From Tenacibaculum agarivorans (GTDB lineage Bacteria; Bacteroidota; Bacteroidia; Flavobacteriales; Flavobacteriaceae), in NCBI RefSeq assembly GCF_001936575.1, contig NZ_MSMP01000002.1:228241-292240 (forward strand): a DNA stretch of 64,000 nucleotides. Reading direction: 5' to 3'. The notes under the pieces were generated by a model that was given only the letters and a program-made list of their open reading frames with translations, had not been told where the DNA came from and ran no database searches. Positions within the stretch are counted from its first letter, which is position 1; the number at the start of each line of letters is the position of its first letter. The translations under genes were made by a program, and so were the position numbers. Shown in pieces: positions 26,172 to 35,468 of this stretch.

Positions 26172-27269
26172 TTACAACCAACGATTAGAACTTGTTTTTA
26201 ATACCAATTTACCATTAGCCTCGCGTTGTATAAATACAAACTCGGTATCGTTAAGCTTATCTAATTGTTGCACATTAACGAATGGTAAATTAATAAAATG
26301 TACCCCATCTGTTCCGGCACGTTCTTTTACTCTAGTGGTTAGAGTACTACTAAAAGATTCTATATCTGAAACTTTGAATTTCATTAAAGCTCTGTTAGAA
26401 TTTGCCATTAAAATATAACGTTTACCATCTCTAGTCATTTCAATAATATCTAAAGGCGTATTCCAATTTCCCAATTCAGCAACAGTTCTGCCTTTGGTGT
26501 GCTCACCAGGAGTTAAATCTTTCATAGGAAAAACAACTAAAGGTGTACATGTATAACTAGCAATAATATGAGGCTCATTATTAATATTGGTAGTCATAAA
26601 TGTTTTAATTGGAGCATGAGTTTCATATTTTCCGTGTGCAGCATGATAAATTTCTAACGAGCTATCCTTTTGTGTATTGGTAAAAGGGAAAGAAATTGCT
26701 CTAAAAGTTGACGCAAATTCAGCATTATTTAAACCAGAAACCATAATTCGTCCATTAGCAAATTGAATATCTGTGATAGCTAATTTACGCAAAGATCTAC
26801 CTCTTCTATCTTTTGCATCTGGTTTTACCACATTAGTAACTGCTGTTTTAGAAAAAGAAACAGCATTTAATGGAATATTCTCTAGAGTATTGTTGTTCAC
26901 TAAAAATAGAAAAGACTTTCCTGAACTGTGTTGAGCACCGATATAAATATTTTGGTTTGCAGGATTTACAACCATATCTATAATCTGCACCTGATCACTA
27001 TCTGCACCTAAAAGTTCCCCTAAAAGTGATTCAATATCTTTTAAATAGAGTTTTTCATTCGTCGCTTTTTTAGCTGAACTCATATCAACAGCAACGATTT
27101 GAGAGTTTTTACTATCACCTAAAAATAATATTCCCTCTGGACCAAAAGTCATGGCATTAATGGAACCAATCTCCGGATTTCCAGTAACAAAGTCTTTCGT
27201 TAATGAATCATTTGCATGAATGGATACACACAATAATCCAATTAGTAATGTTAGTATTAGTTTTTTCAT
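26172..27269 (-). CDS. Exported beta-propeller-like protein, function unknown
   Basis: A 365-residue protein. I use the ATG at 27269, which gives the signal peptide MKKLILTLLIGLLCVSIHAN. An ATG seven codons earlier would spoil it. The body has blade-like repeats of the form GPEGILFLGDSKNSQIVAVD, MVVNPANQNIYIGAQ and ITDIQFANGRIMVSG, suggesting a six- or seven-bladed propeller in the periplasm or on the surface. It is the first gene of a two-gene unit with the Ig-like protein. TAATTTTG read on the minus strand (27288-27295) fits a -7 promoter box, but I see no clear -33 box. A dehydrogenase role is possible but no catalytic motif is visible. Confidence 0.65.
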   Translation of the reverse strand: MKKLILTLLIGLLCVSIHANDSLTKDFVTGNPEIGSINAMTFGPEGILFLGDSKNSQIVAVDMSSAKKATNEKLYLKDIESLLGELLGADSDQVQIIDMVVNPANQNIYIGAQHSSGKSFLFLVNNNTLENIPLNAVSFSKTAVTNVVKPDAKDRRGRSLRKLAITDIQFANGRIMVSGLNNAEFASTFRAISFPFTNTQKDSSLEIYHAAHGKYETHAPIKTFMTTNINNEPHIIASYTCTPLVVFPMKDLTPGEHTKGRTVAELGNWNTPLDIIEMTRDGKRYILMANSNRALMKFKVSDIESFSSTLTTRVKERAGTDGVHFINLPFVNVQQLDKLNDTEFVFIQREANGKLVLKTSSNRWL

Positions 27270-27415
27270 TGTTTGATCTATTTCTATCAAAATTAAACAA
27301 TAAGAAACTTGATAGCAGTGAAAGAAATGTTAACGTTTTTAGAAAATCATAGGAATTAGATTATAAGAGATTTTAAAATATATAGCATAATATCAGATAC
27401 ATAGTATATCAAAAC

Positions 27416-27429
27416 CCCTGAATTCAGGG
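27416..27429. promoter_or_regulatory. Perfect 14-bp palindrome, candidate operator
   Basis: CCCTGAATTCAGGG is a perfect palindrome. It lies four bases upstream of the -33 box of the promoter for the giant repeat protein, in the gap between divergent genes, so a dimeric repressor or activator bound here could control one or both directions. It is followed by no T tract, so it is not a terminator. Confidence 0.5.
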
Positions 27430-27432
27430 ATG

Positions 27433-27460
27433 TTGTATTTTGTTTTGAAACCTAATTTTG
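27433..27460 (+). promoter_or_regulatory. Bacteroidetes-type promoter for the giant repeat protein
   Basis: TTG at 27433-27435 and TAATTTTG at 27453-27460 match the -33 TTG and -7 TAnnTTTG boxes of Bacteroidetes primary sigma factor, with 17 bases between. The start codon is at 27484, giving a leader of about 15-20 bases. Confidence 0.65.
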
Positions 27461-27483
27461 TTCATTAAACCAAATCGAAAAAG

Positions 27484-30400
27484 ATGAACAAAAGAGTGTT
27501 GATAATAGTATTGTTTTTTCAATATATAATATATGGACAATCACCATTTATTACTACTTGGGAAACAACAGTTGCTAATGAGACTATAACTATACCAACA
27601 TTTCCTGGAGAAACTTATAATTATACAGTAGATTGGGGAGATGGAACGGGAGTTACTAACGAAACGGGTGATGCAATACATACCTATGCCGTAGCAAATA
27701 CCTATACGGTTTCTATATCAGGGAATTTCCCAAGAATTTATTTTAATAATTCAGGAGATAAAGACAAAATATTAACTATTGAACAATGGGGAGATCAAGT
27801 TTGGACTTCGATGGAAAATGCTTTCTACGGCTGTTCTAATTTAAATATCACAAATACAGGCATCGATGATCCTGACTTGACTAATGTTACAGATATGTCT
27901 AGTATGTTTTATCAAACGAGTTCTTTTACAGGAGCGCATATAGAAGGTTGGAAGACTGGTAATGTAACAAATATGACTTCTATGTTCGTTGATGCTATTG
28001 TATTTAATGGAGATCTTAGTGCTTGGGACGTTGGCAGTGTTCGATCCATGTTGAATATGTTTTTACGTGCTGAAAACTTTAATCAGGATATCAGTGGTTG
28101 GGATGTTCGCAATGTTCAAAGTATGACTGCTATGTTCAGTGGAGCGGTCAAATTTAACCAAGATATTGGTTTTAAGGTTAGTACAGGAAAAGGCTGGAGC
28201 ACCAATAAGGTAGAAAGTATGAGTCAAATGTTTCATAATGCTACAGCTTTTAACCAAGACATTGGTGGTTGGAATACCAGTAGTGTAAGAGACATGAGTA
28301 GAATGTTTGAAAAGGGACCTTTTGCTGCAATGCCAAATAATTTTAATCAAGATATCAGCAATTGGGATGTGAGTAATGTTGAAGACATGAGTCACATGTT
28401 TTCACGTGCCGAAAAATTTAATCAAGACATAGGATTTAATGCTACTACAGGAAAAGGCTGGAATACCAGTAAAGTAAAAAATATGTACAACATGTTTTTT
28501 GGAACTGATGAATTTAATGGAGATATCAGCGGTTGGAACACAGGTAGTGTAGAAAACATGAGAGGTATGTTCAGGCAGGCTAAGAAGTTTAATCAAGATA
28601 TTGGCGGTTGGGACGTGAGCAAAGTAACTACAATGACGCTCATGTTTACTGATGCCATAGTCTTTAATCAGGATATTGGAGGCTGGGATACTAGTAATGT
28701 AGAAAGAATGTCTAACATGTTTAATCGAGCTACAGAATTTAATCAGGATATCAGTGGTTGGGATACTAGTAAGGTGAAAAGTATGACCTCTATGTTTGCA
28801 GAAGCTGAAAATTTTAATCAGAACATCAATTTTGATGCTAGTACAGGTAGCTGGAATACAAGTAGTGTTACTAACATGAGTAAAATGTTTCAAGGCGCTA
28901 AAGCATTTAATGGAAATATTAGTAATTGGGACGTTAAACAAGTTACTGATATGAATAATATGTTTAATGGAGCTACAATATTTAATCAAGATATCAGTGG
29001 TTGGGCTGTTGGTAATGTAAAGAATATGGGAGCTATGTTCAGTAGAGCATCAGCTTTCAATCAAGATATTGGAGGCTGGGATGTACGAAATGTGAACTCA
29101 TTTTCACAGATGTTTAATGGAGCTATTGAGTTTAACAAAGACATTGGAAATTGGAAATTAGAAAACGCTACTGAATTAAGTTTCATGTTTAAAGATGCGG
29201 TTAAATTTAATCAAGATATTGGTAAATGGAGAACATTAGGAAATACAACTTTTTTGAATCAAATGTTTGAAAATGCAATAGCTTTTGATCAAGATATCAG
29301 TAGTTGGGATGTCAGTAAAGTGGTAAATATGTTCTTAATGTTTCATAGAGCTAAACTATCTACAGCAAATTACGATGCATTATTGAAAGGTTGGAATGCA
29401 CAAGTTTTACAACCCAATGTTAAATTCTCAGGAGGGAATAGTACCTATTGTACGGCAACCACTGAAAGATCTAATATGGAGATTAGTGATAGTTGGACAA
29501 TTACAGATGGAGGATTAGATTGTAGCTCAACATCCGCTCCATTTATAGCCACATGGCAAACCACTACACCTAATGAATCGATAACCATACCAACATTCGC
29601 AGGAGAAATGTATAATTATACAGTAGATTGGGGAGATGGAAGTACTCCAACTGTTGAAACAGGAAATGCTACACATACCTATACATCTCCCAATACATAT
29701 ACGGTTTCTATATCAGGGGATTTTCCAAGAATTTACTTTAACAATAATGGAGATAAAGACAAAATAGTAACCATTGAACAATGGGGAAATCAAGAATGGA
29801 CTTCTATGGATAGTGCATTTTATGGTTGTTCTAATGTAACAATAACAAATACAAGCATTGATGTACCTGATTTAACTAAAGTAACGAGCATGGTCCGTAT
29901 GTTTAGTAATGCCACAGCGTTTAATGGAGATCTAAGTGGTTGGATTACCACTAATGTTGAAGACATGCGTTTTGCATTTACTTCTGCTGAAAATTTTAAT
30001 GCAGATATCAGTGGTTGGGACACCAGTAAAGTAACTAGAATGAGCTATATGTTCAGTGTTGCAAAGTCTTTTAATAGGGATATTAGTAATTGGAACGTTG
30101 CAGCTGTAACTGAAATGTCAGGAATGTTTGCTAGTGCCTCTGAATTTAATCAAGATTTAGGAAAAGTAGGAGGTTGGGATACTAGTAAGGTTACAGATAT
30201 GAGTTTTATGTTCCGAGGAGCTACAAAATTTAATGGAGACTTGAGTGAATGGAATACAAGTCTCATAACAAATATGAGTCAAATGTTTGCAAAAGCTAAA
30301 GTGTTTAATAGAGACATTAGCGATTGGGATACCAGTAGCGTAAAAAATATGATGTGGATGTTTGAAGGCGCTTCTGAATTTAATCAAGATTTAGGAAAAG

Positions 30401-33400
30401 TAGGAGGATGGGACACAAGTAGTGTAGAAAATATGACTGTTATGTTTCGGGGAGCTAAGAAGTTTAATGGAGATCTTAGTAATTGGAACACTAGTAGTGT
30501 AACTAATATGTCACTCATGTTTGATAGTGCATCTGCTTTTAATACAGATATCAGTGGCTGGAATACTGAAAATGTTACTACAATGGCTGGTATGTTTGGT
30601 TTTACTAAGTTATTTAATAGTGATATCAGTGGTTGGAACACTAGTAAGGTTACCAATATGGGATCTATGTTTAATGGTGCAATAGCTTTTGATCAGAATC
30701 TAGGAGGATGGAATGTGACTGCTGTTACCAATATGACTTCTATGTTTAAAGATATTAAATTATCTACAACGAATTATGATGCATTACTAAAAGGATGGAA
30801 CGCACAAATTTTAAAACCGAATATAAATTTTGACGGAGGAAATAGCACCTATTGTACAGCTGAAACTGAACGAAACAATATAATCACTACTAATATGTGG
30901 ATGATTACTGATGGAGGAAAAGAAGCAAGTCCAGTGGTAGATAATATTGCAGATGTCAATCAACCTGATATGTTTACTTTTCCTACAATTACAGGAAAAA
31001 ATTTATCAGGTGCTGAAAAGTATTACACACAACCTGGAGGATTAGGAACTTCTTATATGGGTGGAGATATCATTAATTATGCAGATTTTCCTACCTATCC
31101 AATAATACTATATGCTTATGATACTGGAACATGTGGTGTTTCAGAAGTAAATTTTAAATTAACACTAACTAAAACTACAACCACAAAACCAATTACAATA
31201 ACTGCGGATGCTAAAAGTAAAGTATACGGTTCAGCAGATCCAGTTTTAACGTATACTATTACTTCAGGAAGTTTAGATCCAGGAGATGTGTTAACTGGGG
31301 GATTGACTAGAGTAGTTGGTGAAGACGTAGGTAATTATACAATCAATAGTAATTTATCGAATTCAAATTACACGATTACGTATATTCCTGCAGATTTAAA
31401 CATTACAGCAAAACCAATTACAATAACTGCGGATGCTAAAAGTAAAGTATACGGTTCAGTAGATCCAGTATTAACATATACGATTACTTCAGGAAGTCTA
31501 GAAACTGGGGATGTGTTAACTGGAGGATTAACAAGAGTAGCGGGTGAAGATGTAGGTAATTATACAATCAATAGTAATTTATCGAATTCAAATTACACGA
31601 TTACATATATTCCTGCAGATTTAAACATTACAGCAAAACCAATTACAATAACTGCGGATGCTAAAAGTAAAGTATACGGTTCAGCAGATCCAGTATTAAC
31701 ATATACGATTACTTCAGGAAGTCTAGAAACTGGAGATGTGTTAACTGGAGGATTAACAAGAGTAGCGGGTGAAGATGTAGGTAATTATTTAATCAATAGT
31801 AATTTATCAAATCCAAATTATACGATAACTTATGTTCCTGCAGATTTAAACATTACAGCAAAACCAATTACGATTACAGCAGATGTAAAGAGTAAAGTAT
31901 ACGGTTCAGTAGATCCAATATTAACTTATACCATAACTTCAGGAAGTTTAGAAACTGGAGATGTGTTAACAGGAGGATTAACAAGAGTAGCGGGTGAAGA
32001 TGTGGGTATGTATACAATCAATAGTAATTTATCAAATCCAAATTATACCATTACGTATGTTCCAGCAGATTTAAGTATTACAGCAAAACCAATTACGATC
32101 ACTGCAGATGCGAAGAGTAAAGTGTACGGTTCAGCAGATCTTATATTAACGTATGCAGTTACTTCAGGAAGTTTAGAAACCGGAGATGTATTGACGGGTG
32201 GATTAACAAGAATAGCAGGTGAAGATATTGGTAATTATACAATCAATAGTAATTTATCGAATCCAAATTATACGATTACATATGTTCCAGCAGATTTAAG
32301 TATTACAGCAAAACCAATTACGATCACTGCAGATGCGAAGAGTAAAGTGTACGGTTCAGCAGATCCTATATTAATGTATGCAGTTACTTCAGGAAGTTTA
32401 GAAACTGGAGATGTATTAACTGGGGGATTAACAAGAATAGCAGGTGAAGATATTGGTAATTATACAATCAACAGTAATTTATCGAATTCAAATTATACCA
32501 TTACTTATGTTTCTGCAGATTTAAGTATTACAGCAAAACCAATTACCATTACAGCAGATGCAAAGAGTAAAGCATATGGTTCGGTAGATCCAATATTAAC
32601 TTATACCATAACGCCAGGGAGTCTAGAAACTGGAGATGTATTAGCTGGGGGATTGACAAGAATAGCAGGTGAAGATATTGGTAATTATACAATTAATAGT
32701 AACTTATCGAATCCAAATTATACTATTACGTATGTTCCAGCAGATTTAAGTATTACAGCAAAACCAATTACCATTACAGCAGATGCAAAGAGTAAAGTAT
32801 ATGGTTCAGCGGATCCCGTTTTAACATACACGATTACTTTAGGAAGTTTAGAAACTGGAGATGTGTTAACTGGTGGATTAGTAAGAATAACAGGTGAAGA
32901 TGTGGGTACCTATGCAATTAATAGTAATTTATCGAATTCAAATTATACGATTACGTATGTTCCAGCAGATTTAAGTATTACAGCAAAACCAATTACGATC
33001 ACTGCGGACGCAAAGAGTAAAGTATATGGTTCAACAGATCCCGTTTTAACGTACACGATTACTTCAGGAAGTTTAGAAACTGGAGATGTGTTAACTGGTG
33101 GGTTAACAAGAATAGTAGGTGAAGATGTGGGGATGTATACAATCAACAGTAATTTATCGAATTCAAATTATACGATTACATATGTTCCTGCAGATTTAAG
33201 TATTACAGCAAAGCCAATTACGATCACTGCAGACGCAAAGAGTAAAGCATATGGTTCAGCAGATCCAGTATTAACGTATACGATTACTGCAGGAAGTTTA
33301 GAAACTGGTGATGCTTTAATAGGGAGCTTAGAAAGAGAAATAGGTGAAGAAGTAGGTATTTATGAAATTTTTCAAGGTGATTTAGAAAATACAAATTATG

Positions 33401-33741
33401 ACATCACATTTATATCAGCAAGCTTCGAAATAACAGGAATAAGTAACTCAATAGTTGAACTTCCAAATGTATTTACACCTAATGGTGATGGAACAAATGA
33501 TGTATTTGAAATTAAAGATTTAGAAAAATCATATCCAAATTTTGAAATTCAGTTTTTTGATAGAAATGGATCTGAATTGTACTCCTATAGACATAACGGA
33601 AATCCATTGGATATCCCATTGTGGTGGGACGGAACTTTTAAAGGAGAAAAGCTACCTACAGGAACGTATTATTTTTCTCTAAACTATAACAATGGAGTAA
33701 AGAAACCAAAGACAACCTGGGTGTTTTTGAATCGTCAATAA
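27484..33741 (+). CDS. Giant surface protein: BspA-type repeats, MBG repeats, type IX (gliding-type) sorting domain
   Basis: A 2085-residue secreted protein with signal peptide [18 protein letters not shown]. Two PKD-like units (residues about 20-110 and 685-775) each precede a block of DUF285/BspA-type 25-residue repeats (138-640 and 802-1110, consensus [20 protein letters not shown]). An Ig-like linker leads to ten 75-residue MBG repeats (1235-1984, starting [20 protein letters not shown]). The end (1990-2085) contains [14 protein letters not shown] and is a gliding-motility-type (type B) sorting domain. The protein should cross the outer membrane through the type IX system. The PorP/SprF-like gene 15 bases downstream is its expected partner. 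The two PKD-repeat halves look like an internal duplication. Adhesion is the likely role. Confidence 0.92.
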   Translation: MNKRVLIIVLFFQYIIYGQSPFITTWETTVANETITIPTFPGETYNYTVDWGDGTGVTNETGDAIHTYAVANTYTVSISGNFPRIYFNNSGDKDKILTIEQWGDQVWTSMENAFYGCSNLNITNTGIDDPDLTNVTDMSSMFYQTSSFTGAHIEGWKTGNVTNMTSMFVDAIVFNGDLSAWDVGSVRSMLNMFLRAENFNQDISGWDVRNVQSMTAMFSGAVKFNQDIGFKVSTGKGWSTNKVESMSQMFHNATAFNQDIGGWNTSSVRDMSRMFEKGPFAAMPNNFNQDISNWDVSNVEDMSHMFSRAEKFNQDIGFNATTGKGWNTSKVKNMYNMFFGTDEFNGDISGWNTGSVENMRGMFRQAKKFNQDIGGWDVSKVTTMTLMFTDAIVFNQDIGGWDTSNVERMSNMFNRATEFNQDISGWDTSKVKSMTSMFAEAENFNQNINFDASTGSWNTSSVTNMSKMFQGAKAFNGNISNWDVKQVTDMNNMFNGATIFNQDISGWAVGNVKNMGAMFSRASAFNQDIGGWDVRNVNSFSQMFNGAIEFNKDIGNWKLENATELSFMFKDAVKFNQDIGKWRTLGNTTFLNQMFENAIAFDQDISSWDVSKVVNMFLMFHRAKLSTANYDALLKGWNAQVLQPNVKFSGGNSTYCTATTERSNMEISDSWTITDGGLDCSSTSAPFIATWQTTTPNESITIPTFAGEMYNYTVDWGDGSTPTVETGNATHTYTSPNTYTVSISGDFPRIYFNNNGDKDKIVTIEQWGNQEWTSMDSAFYGCSNVTITNTSIDVPDLTKVTSMVRMFSNATAFNGDLSGWITTNVEDMRFAFTSAENFNADISGWDTSKVTRMSYMFSVAKSFNRDISNWNVAAVTEMSGMFASASEFNQDLGKVGGWDTSKVTDMSFMFRGATKFNGDLSEWNTSLITNMSQMFAKAKVFNRDISDWDTSSVKNMMWMFEGASEFNQDLGKVGGWDTSSVENMTVMFRGAKKFNGDLSNWNTSSVTNMSLMFDSASAFNTDISGWNTENVTTMAGMFGFTKLFNSDISGWNTSKVTNMGSMFNGAIAFDQNLGGWNVTAVTNMTSMFKDIKLSTTNYDALLKGWNAQILKPNINFDGGNSTYCTAETERNNIITTNMWMITDGGKEASPVVDNIADVNQPDMFTFPTITGKNLSGAEKYYTQPGGLGTSYMGGDIINYADFPTYPIILYAYDTGTCGVSEVNFKLTLTKTTTTKPITITADAKSKVYGSADPVLTYTITSGSLDPGDVLTGGLTRVVGEDVGNYTINSNLSNSNYTITYIPADLNITAKPITITADAKSKVYGSVDPVLTYTITSGSLETGDVLTGGLTRVAGEDVGNYTINSNLSNSNYTITYIPADLNITAKPITITADAKSKVYGSADPVLTYTITSGSLETGDVLTGGLTRVAGEDVGNYLINSNLSNPNYTITYVPADLNITAKPITITADVKSKVYGSVDPILTYTITSGSLETGDVLTGGLTRVAGEDVGMYTINSNLSNPNYTITYVPADLSITAKPITITADAKSKVYGSADLILTYAVTSGSLETGDVLTGGLTRIAGEDIGNYTINSNLSNPNYTITYVPADLSITAKPITITADAKSKVYGSADPILMYAVTSGSLETGDVLTGGLTRIAGEDIGNYTINSNLSNSNYTITYVSADLSITAKPITITADAKSKAYGSVDPILTYTITPGSLETGDVLAGGLTRIAGEDIGNYTINSNLSNPNYTITYVPADLSITAKPITITADAKSKVYGSADPVLTYTITLGSLETGDVLTGGLVRITGEDVGTYAINSNLSNSNYTITYVPADLSITAKPITITADAKSKVYGSTDPVLTYTITSGSLETGDVLTGGLTRIVGEDVGMYTINSNLSNSNYTITYVPADLSITAKPITITADAKSKAYGSADPVLTYTITAGSLETGDALIGSLEREIGEEVGIYEIFQGDLENTNYDITFISASFEITGISNSIVELPNVFTPNGDGTNDVFEIKDLEKSYPNFEIQFFDRNGSELYSYRHNGNPLDIPLWWDGTFKGEKLPTGTYYFSLNYNNGVKKPKTTWVFLNRQ
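27895..30770 (+). repeat. Two blocks of 75-bp BspA/DUF285 coding repeats
   Basis: Units of about 25 codons with FNxDISxW and MxxMF marks recur from 27895 to about 29400 and again from about 29889 to 30770. The DNA is diverged between units except for AATTTTAATCAAGATATCAG-like cores. The interval is an internal duplication that includes the preceding PKD-like unit (27540 and 29536). Confidence 0.85.
31186..33435 (+). repeat. Ten tandem 225-bp MBG-domain coding repeats
   Basis: Units begin with AAACCAATTACxATxACTGC at 31186, 31411, 31636, 31861, 32086, 32311, 32536, 32761, 32986 and 33211. The spacing is exactly 225 bases (75 codons) with no gaps. Copies 1-9 are close to identical in protein and strongly similar in DNA, with blocks shared between different neighbours. 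Copy 10 diverges in its second half where it joins the sorting domain. Confidence 0.95.
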
Positions 33742-33756
33742 ATAGCTAAAATAAAG

Positions 33757-34716
33757 ATGAAGATGTTTGAAAAAAAGAGAATACAAAGGATGAAAGTATC
33801 CATTCGTTATACCATTATCATAAGTATATTATTACAATGGAGTTTATTTGCACAGCAGTATCCACAGTTTACGCAGTATACTTATAACATGAACATTATA
33901 AATCCAGCTTATGCTGGTGTGAAAGATGCATTAAGTATTAATGTTTTAGGAAGAACACAATGGATTGGAGTAGAAGGAGCGCCTAAAACAGGAACCTTAG
34001 GAATTCACTCGTCATTGGGACAAAGTAGAAATTTTGGAGCAGGTTTTTCAGCTATTTATACAGAAGTGGGACCAGTGAAGGAAACACATCTTTATGGTGA
34101 TTTAGCTTATAAACTGAATGTGTATAATGAAGGAGTTTTATCTTTTGGGTTAAAGTTTGGAGCTTCTCTTCAAAATTTAAATCAAGCGTTATTGAGATTT
34201 ACTTCTAATGAGAATTTTAATACCAATCTAACCAATAAAACATATGCAAATTTGGGTTTTGGTTTATTCTTTTCGCAAGAAGAATTTTATGTGAGTTTAT
34301 CAGTACCTAATGTGTTAAGTACAAACTTTTTTGATGTAGAGTCTACACTAGATACCACTAGAGAAGTGGCAAGAAATGGAACCGTATTTTTAGGGGGAGG
34401 TTATGTTTTTGAAGTCAGTGAATCGTTAAAAATAAAACCAGCAGTAATGTTAAGATATTCGTCTTCTGTCCCTTTTGCAACAGACATATCTAGTACAGCT
34501 TTTATAGATGAAATTTTTGAGCTAGGAGCTTCATATAGAATTAATGAATCTATTGCTGTGATTGCAGCCTTAAATTTAAATAAGAATTTTAGAGTTGGAT
34601 ATTCCTATGATTTTTCTACTGGAGGAATTTTAAATAGTAATGGATCACATGAGATCATGCTTCTCTTCGATATGGATCTAAAAGAAAGAATACGTCGGGT
34701 TCCAAAGTATTATTAA
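33757..34716 (+). CDS. PorP/SprF family type IX secretion membrane protein
   Basis: A 319-residue outer-membrane beta-barrel protein. After a signal sequence (RYTIIISILLQWSLFA) it has the family opening QQYPQFTQYTYNMNIINPAY and AGVKDALSINVLGRTQW, then alternating barrel strands to the C terminus. PorP/SprF proteins are encoded right after type B sorting-domain proteins and are needed for surface attachment of that substrate (SprF for SprB is the model). Here it starts 15 bases after the giant repeat protein, which fits exactly. The start could also be 11 codons later (MKVSIRY at 33790), which gives a better signal peptide. Confidence 0.92.
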   Translation: MKMFEKKRIQRMKVSIRYTIIISILLQWSLFAQQYPQFTQYTYNMNIINPAYAGVKDALSINVLGRTQWIGVEGAPKTGTLGIHSSLGQSRNFGAGFSAIYTEVGPVKETHLYGDLAYKLNVYNEGVLSFGLKFGASLQNLNQALLRFTSNENFNTNLTNKTYANLGFGLFFSQEEFYVSLSVPNVLSTNFFDVESTLDTTREVARNGTVFLGGGYVFEVSESLKIKPAVMLRYSSSVPFATDISSTAFIDEIFELGASYRINESIAVIAALNLNKNFRVGYSYDFSTGGILNSNGSHEIMLLFDMDLKERIRRVPKYY

Positions 34717-34774
34717 CCTGAATTCAATTATTATTTTATCTAAAAATGCATAATAAGTTTTGAGTAAGTAAATT

Positions 34775-35307
34775 AACCTGTGGTACATTTGGAGTCAAAC
34801 TATGTCAATTCGAGACCCACGATAAAAGTTTTGTGAAAAGACTGTAATGACATTTTACCAAGAAAACGACCTATTGATAAGAATTTTTAAAAATCAAGGT
34901 AGCAGGGTTGGCTGAAAGATGAAAAGCTGTTTGAGCTTTAGCGAGTTCTTTTCATCTGTGGCTGTAGATGCCGTAGTATTTTTAAATTCTTATCATTCTA
35001 GTCTTGATTTTTGTGAAGCCTGTCTTGAGTGCAGTCGAAAGGTTGCATCAAGGAAAAGGAGAGGAAATATAGGTTATTTGTGTGTTGGTGTAAGTGTTTA
35101 TTATTTAGTGTTTTAAAAAAAGAGATCAATGATAGTGATTTTTTCAAATGAAATGAAGAAAAATTGTACTGAATCAAGTTCAGCAGAGCTATCGAGAATA
35201 AGAATTTTAACTTCAAAATAGTGCTCGACACACTTTTTCGTATATCAAAAGAGTACTCGAATTAATAATTTAAGATTGTTTAAGTTCCTAAATGTACAAC
35301 GAGTTAA
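34775..35307. repeat. Nested palindromic element, copy D, split by an insert
   Basis: The left end (AACCTGTGGTACATTTGG at 34775, TGTCAATTCGAG at 34803) matches the left end of the copy at 42069. The match resumes at GTGATTTTTTC (35135) and continues through AAATGAAATGAAGAAAAATTGT, CTATCGAGAATAAGAATTTT and GTACTCGAATTA to the right outer arm AAATGTACAACGAGTTAA (ends 35307). Between 34815 and about 35134 is foreign sequence with its own palindrome. The 752-base gap therefore holds one old element split by another, and no credible gene. Confidence 0.7.
34876..34994. repeat. Second palindromic element inside copy D
   Basis: Perfect outer arms GATAAGAATTT (34876-34886) and AAATTCTTATC (34984-34994) continue into partly paired A/T runs. 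Perfect inner arms AGATGAAAAG (34917) and CTTTTCATCT (ends 34957) enclose a short loop. The 119-base unit would fold into a branched hairpin. It has no coding capacity and looks like a small non-autonomous repeat. Confidence 0.7.
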
Positions 35308-35387
35308 ATCATTAAAATAAGCACGAATAATTGGAGTACAGTAGCTAGTTAATTGTAATGTTTTCTGTTGATTTAAATCTCAATCCC

Positions 35388-35414
35388 TTGTTTTTTTAGT
35401 GTTTTATAGGTTTG
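35388..35414 (+). promoter_or_regulatory. Possible promoter of the 1655-residue repeat protein
   Basis: TTG (35388-35390) and TAGGTTTG (35407-35414) resemble Bacteroidetes -33 and -7 boxes, though the 16-base spacing is slightly short. The ATG follows about 55 bases later. Confidence 0.45.
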
Positions 35415-35468
35415 TGTTATACAATATTAATGCAGTAATTTGTATTTTTAAACTATACCCCAATCAAA

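Noticed and set aside
28063..28989. Long minus-strand open frames across the BspA-type repeats
   Set aside because: They are mirror frames of a repetitive gene. The peptide repeats with the same 25-codon period, has no start signal, and the plus strand encodes recognised domains.
31186..33435. Regular direct repeats considered as a CRISPR array
   Set aside because: The period is 225 bases, the whole unit is conserved without spacers, and it is translated in frame as MBG domains.
34919..35116. Plus-strand 65-codon frame between the PorP/SprF-like and the 1655-residue genes
   Set aside because: It begins inside a palindromic repeat and its peptide has no recognisable features.
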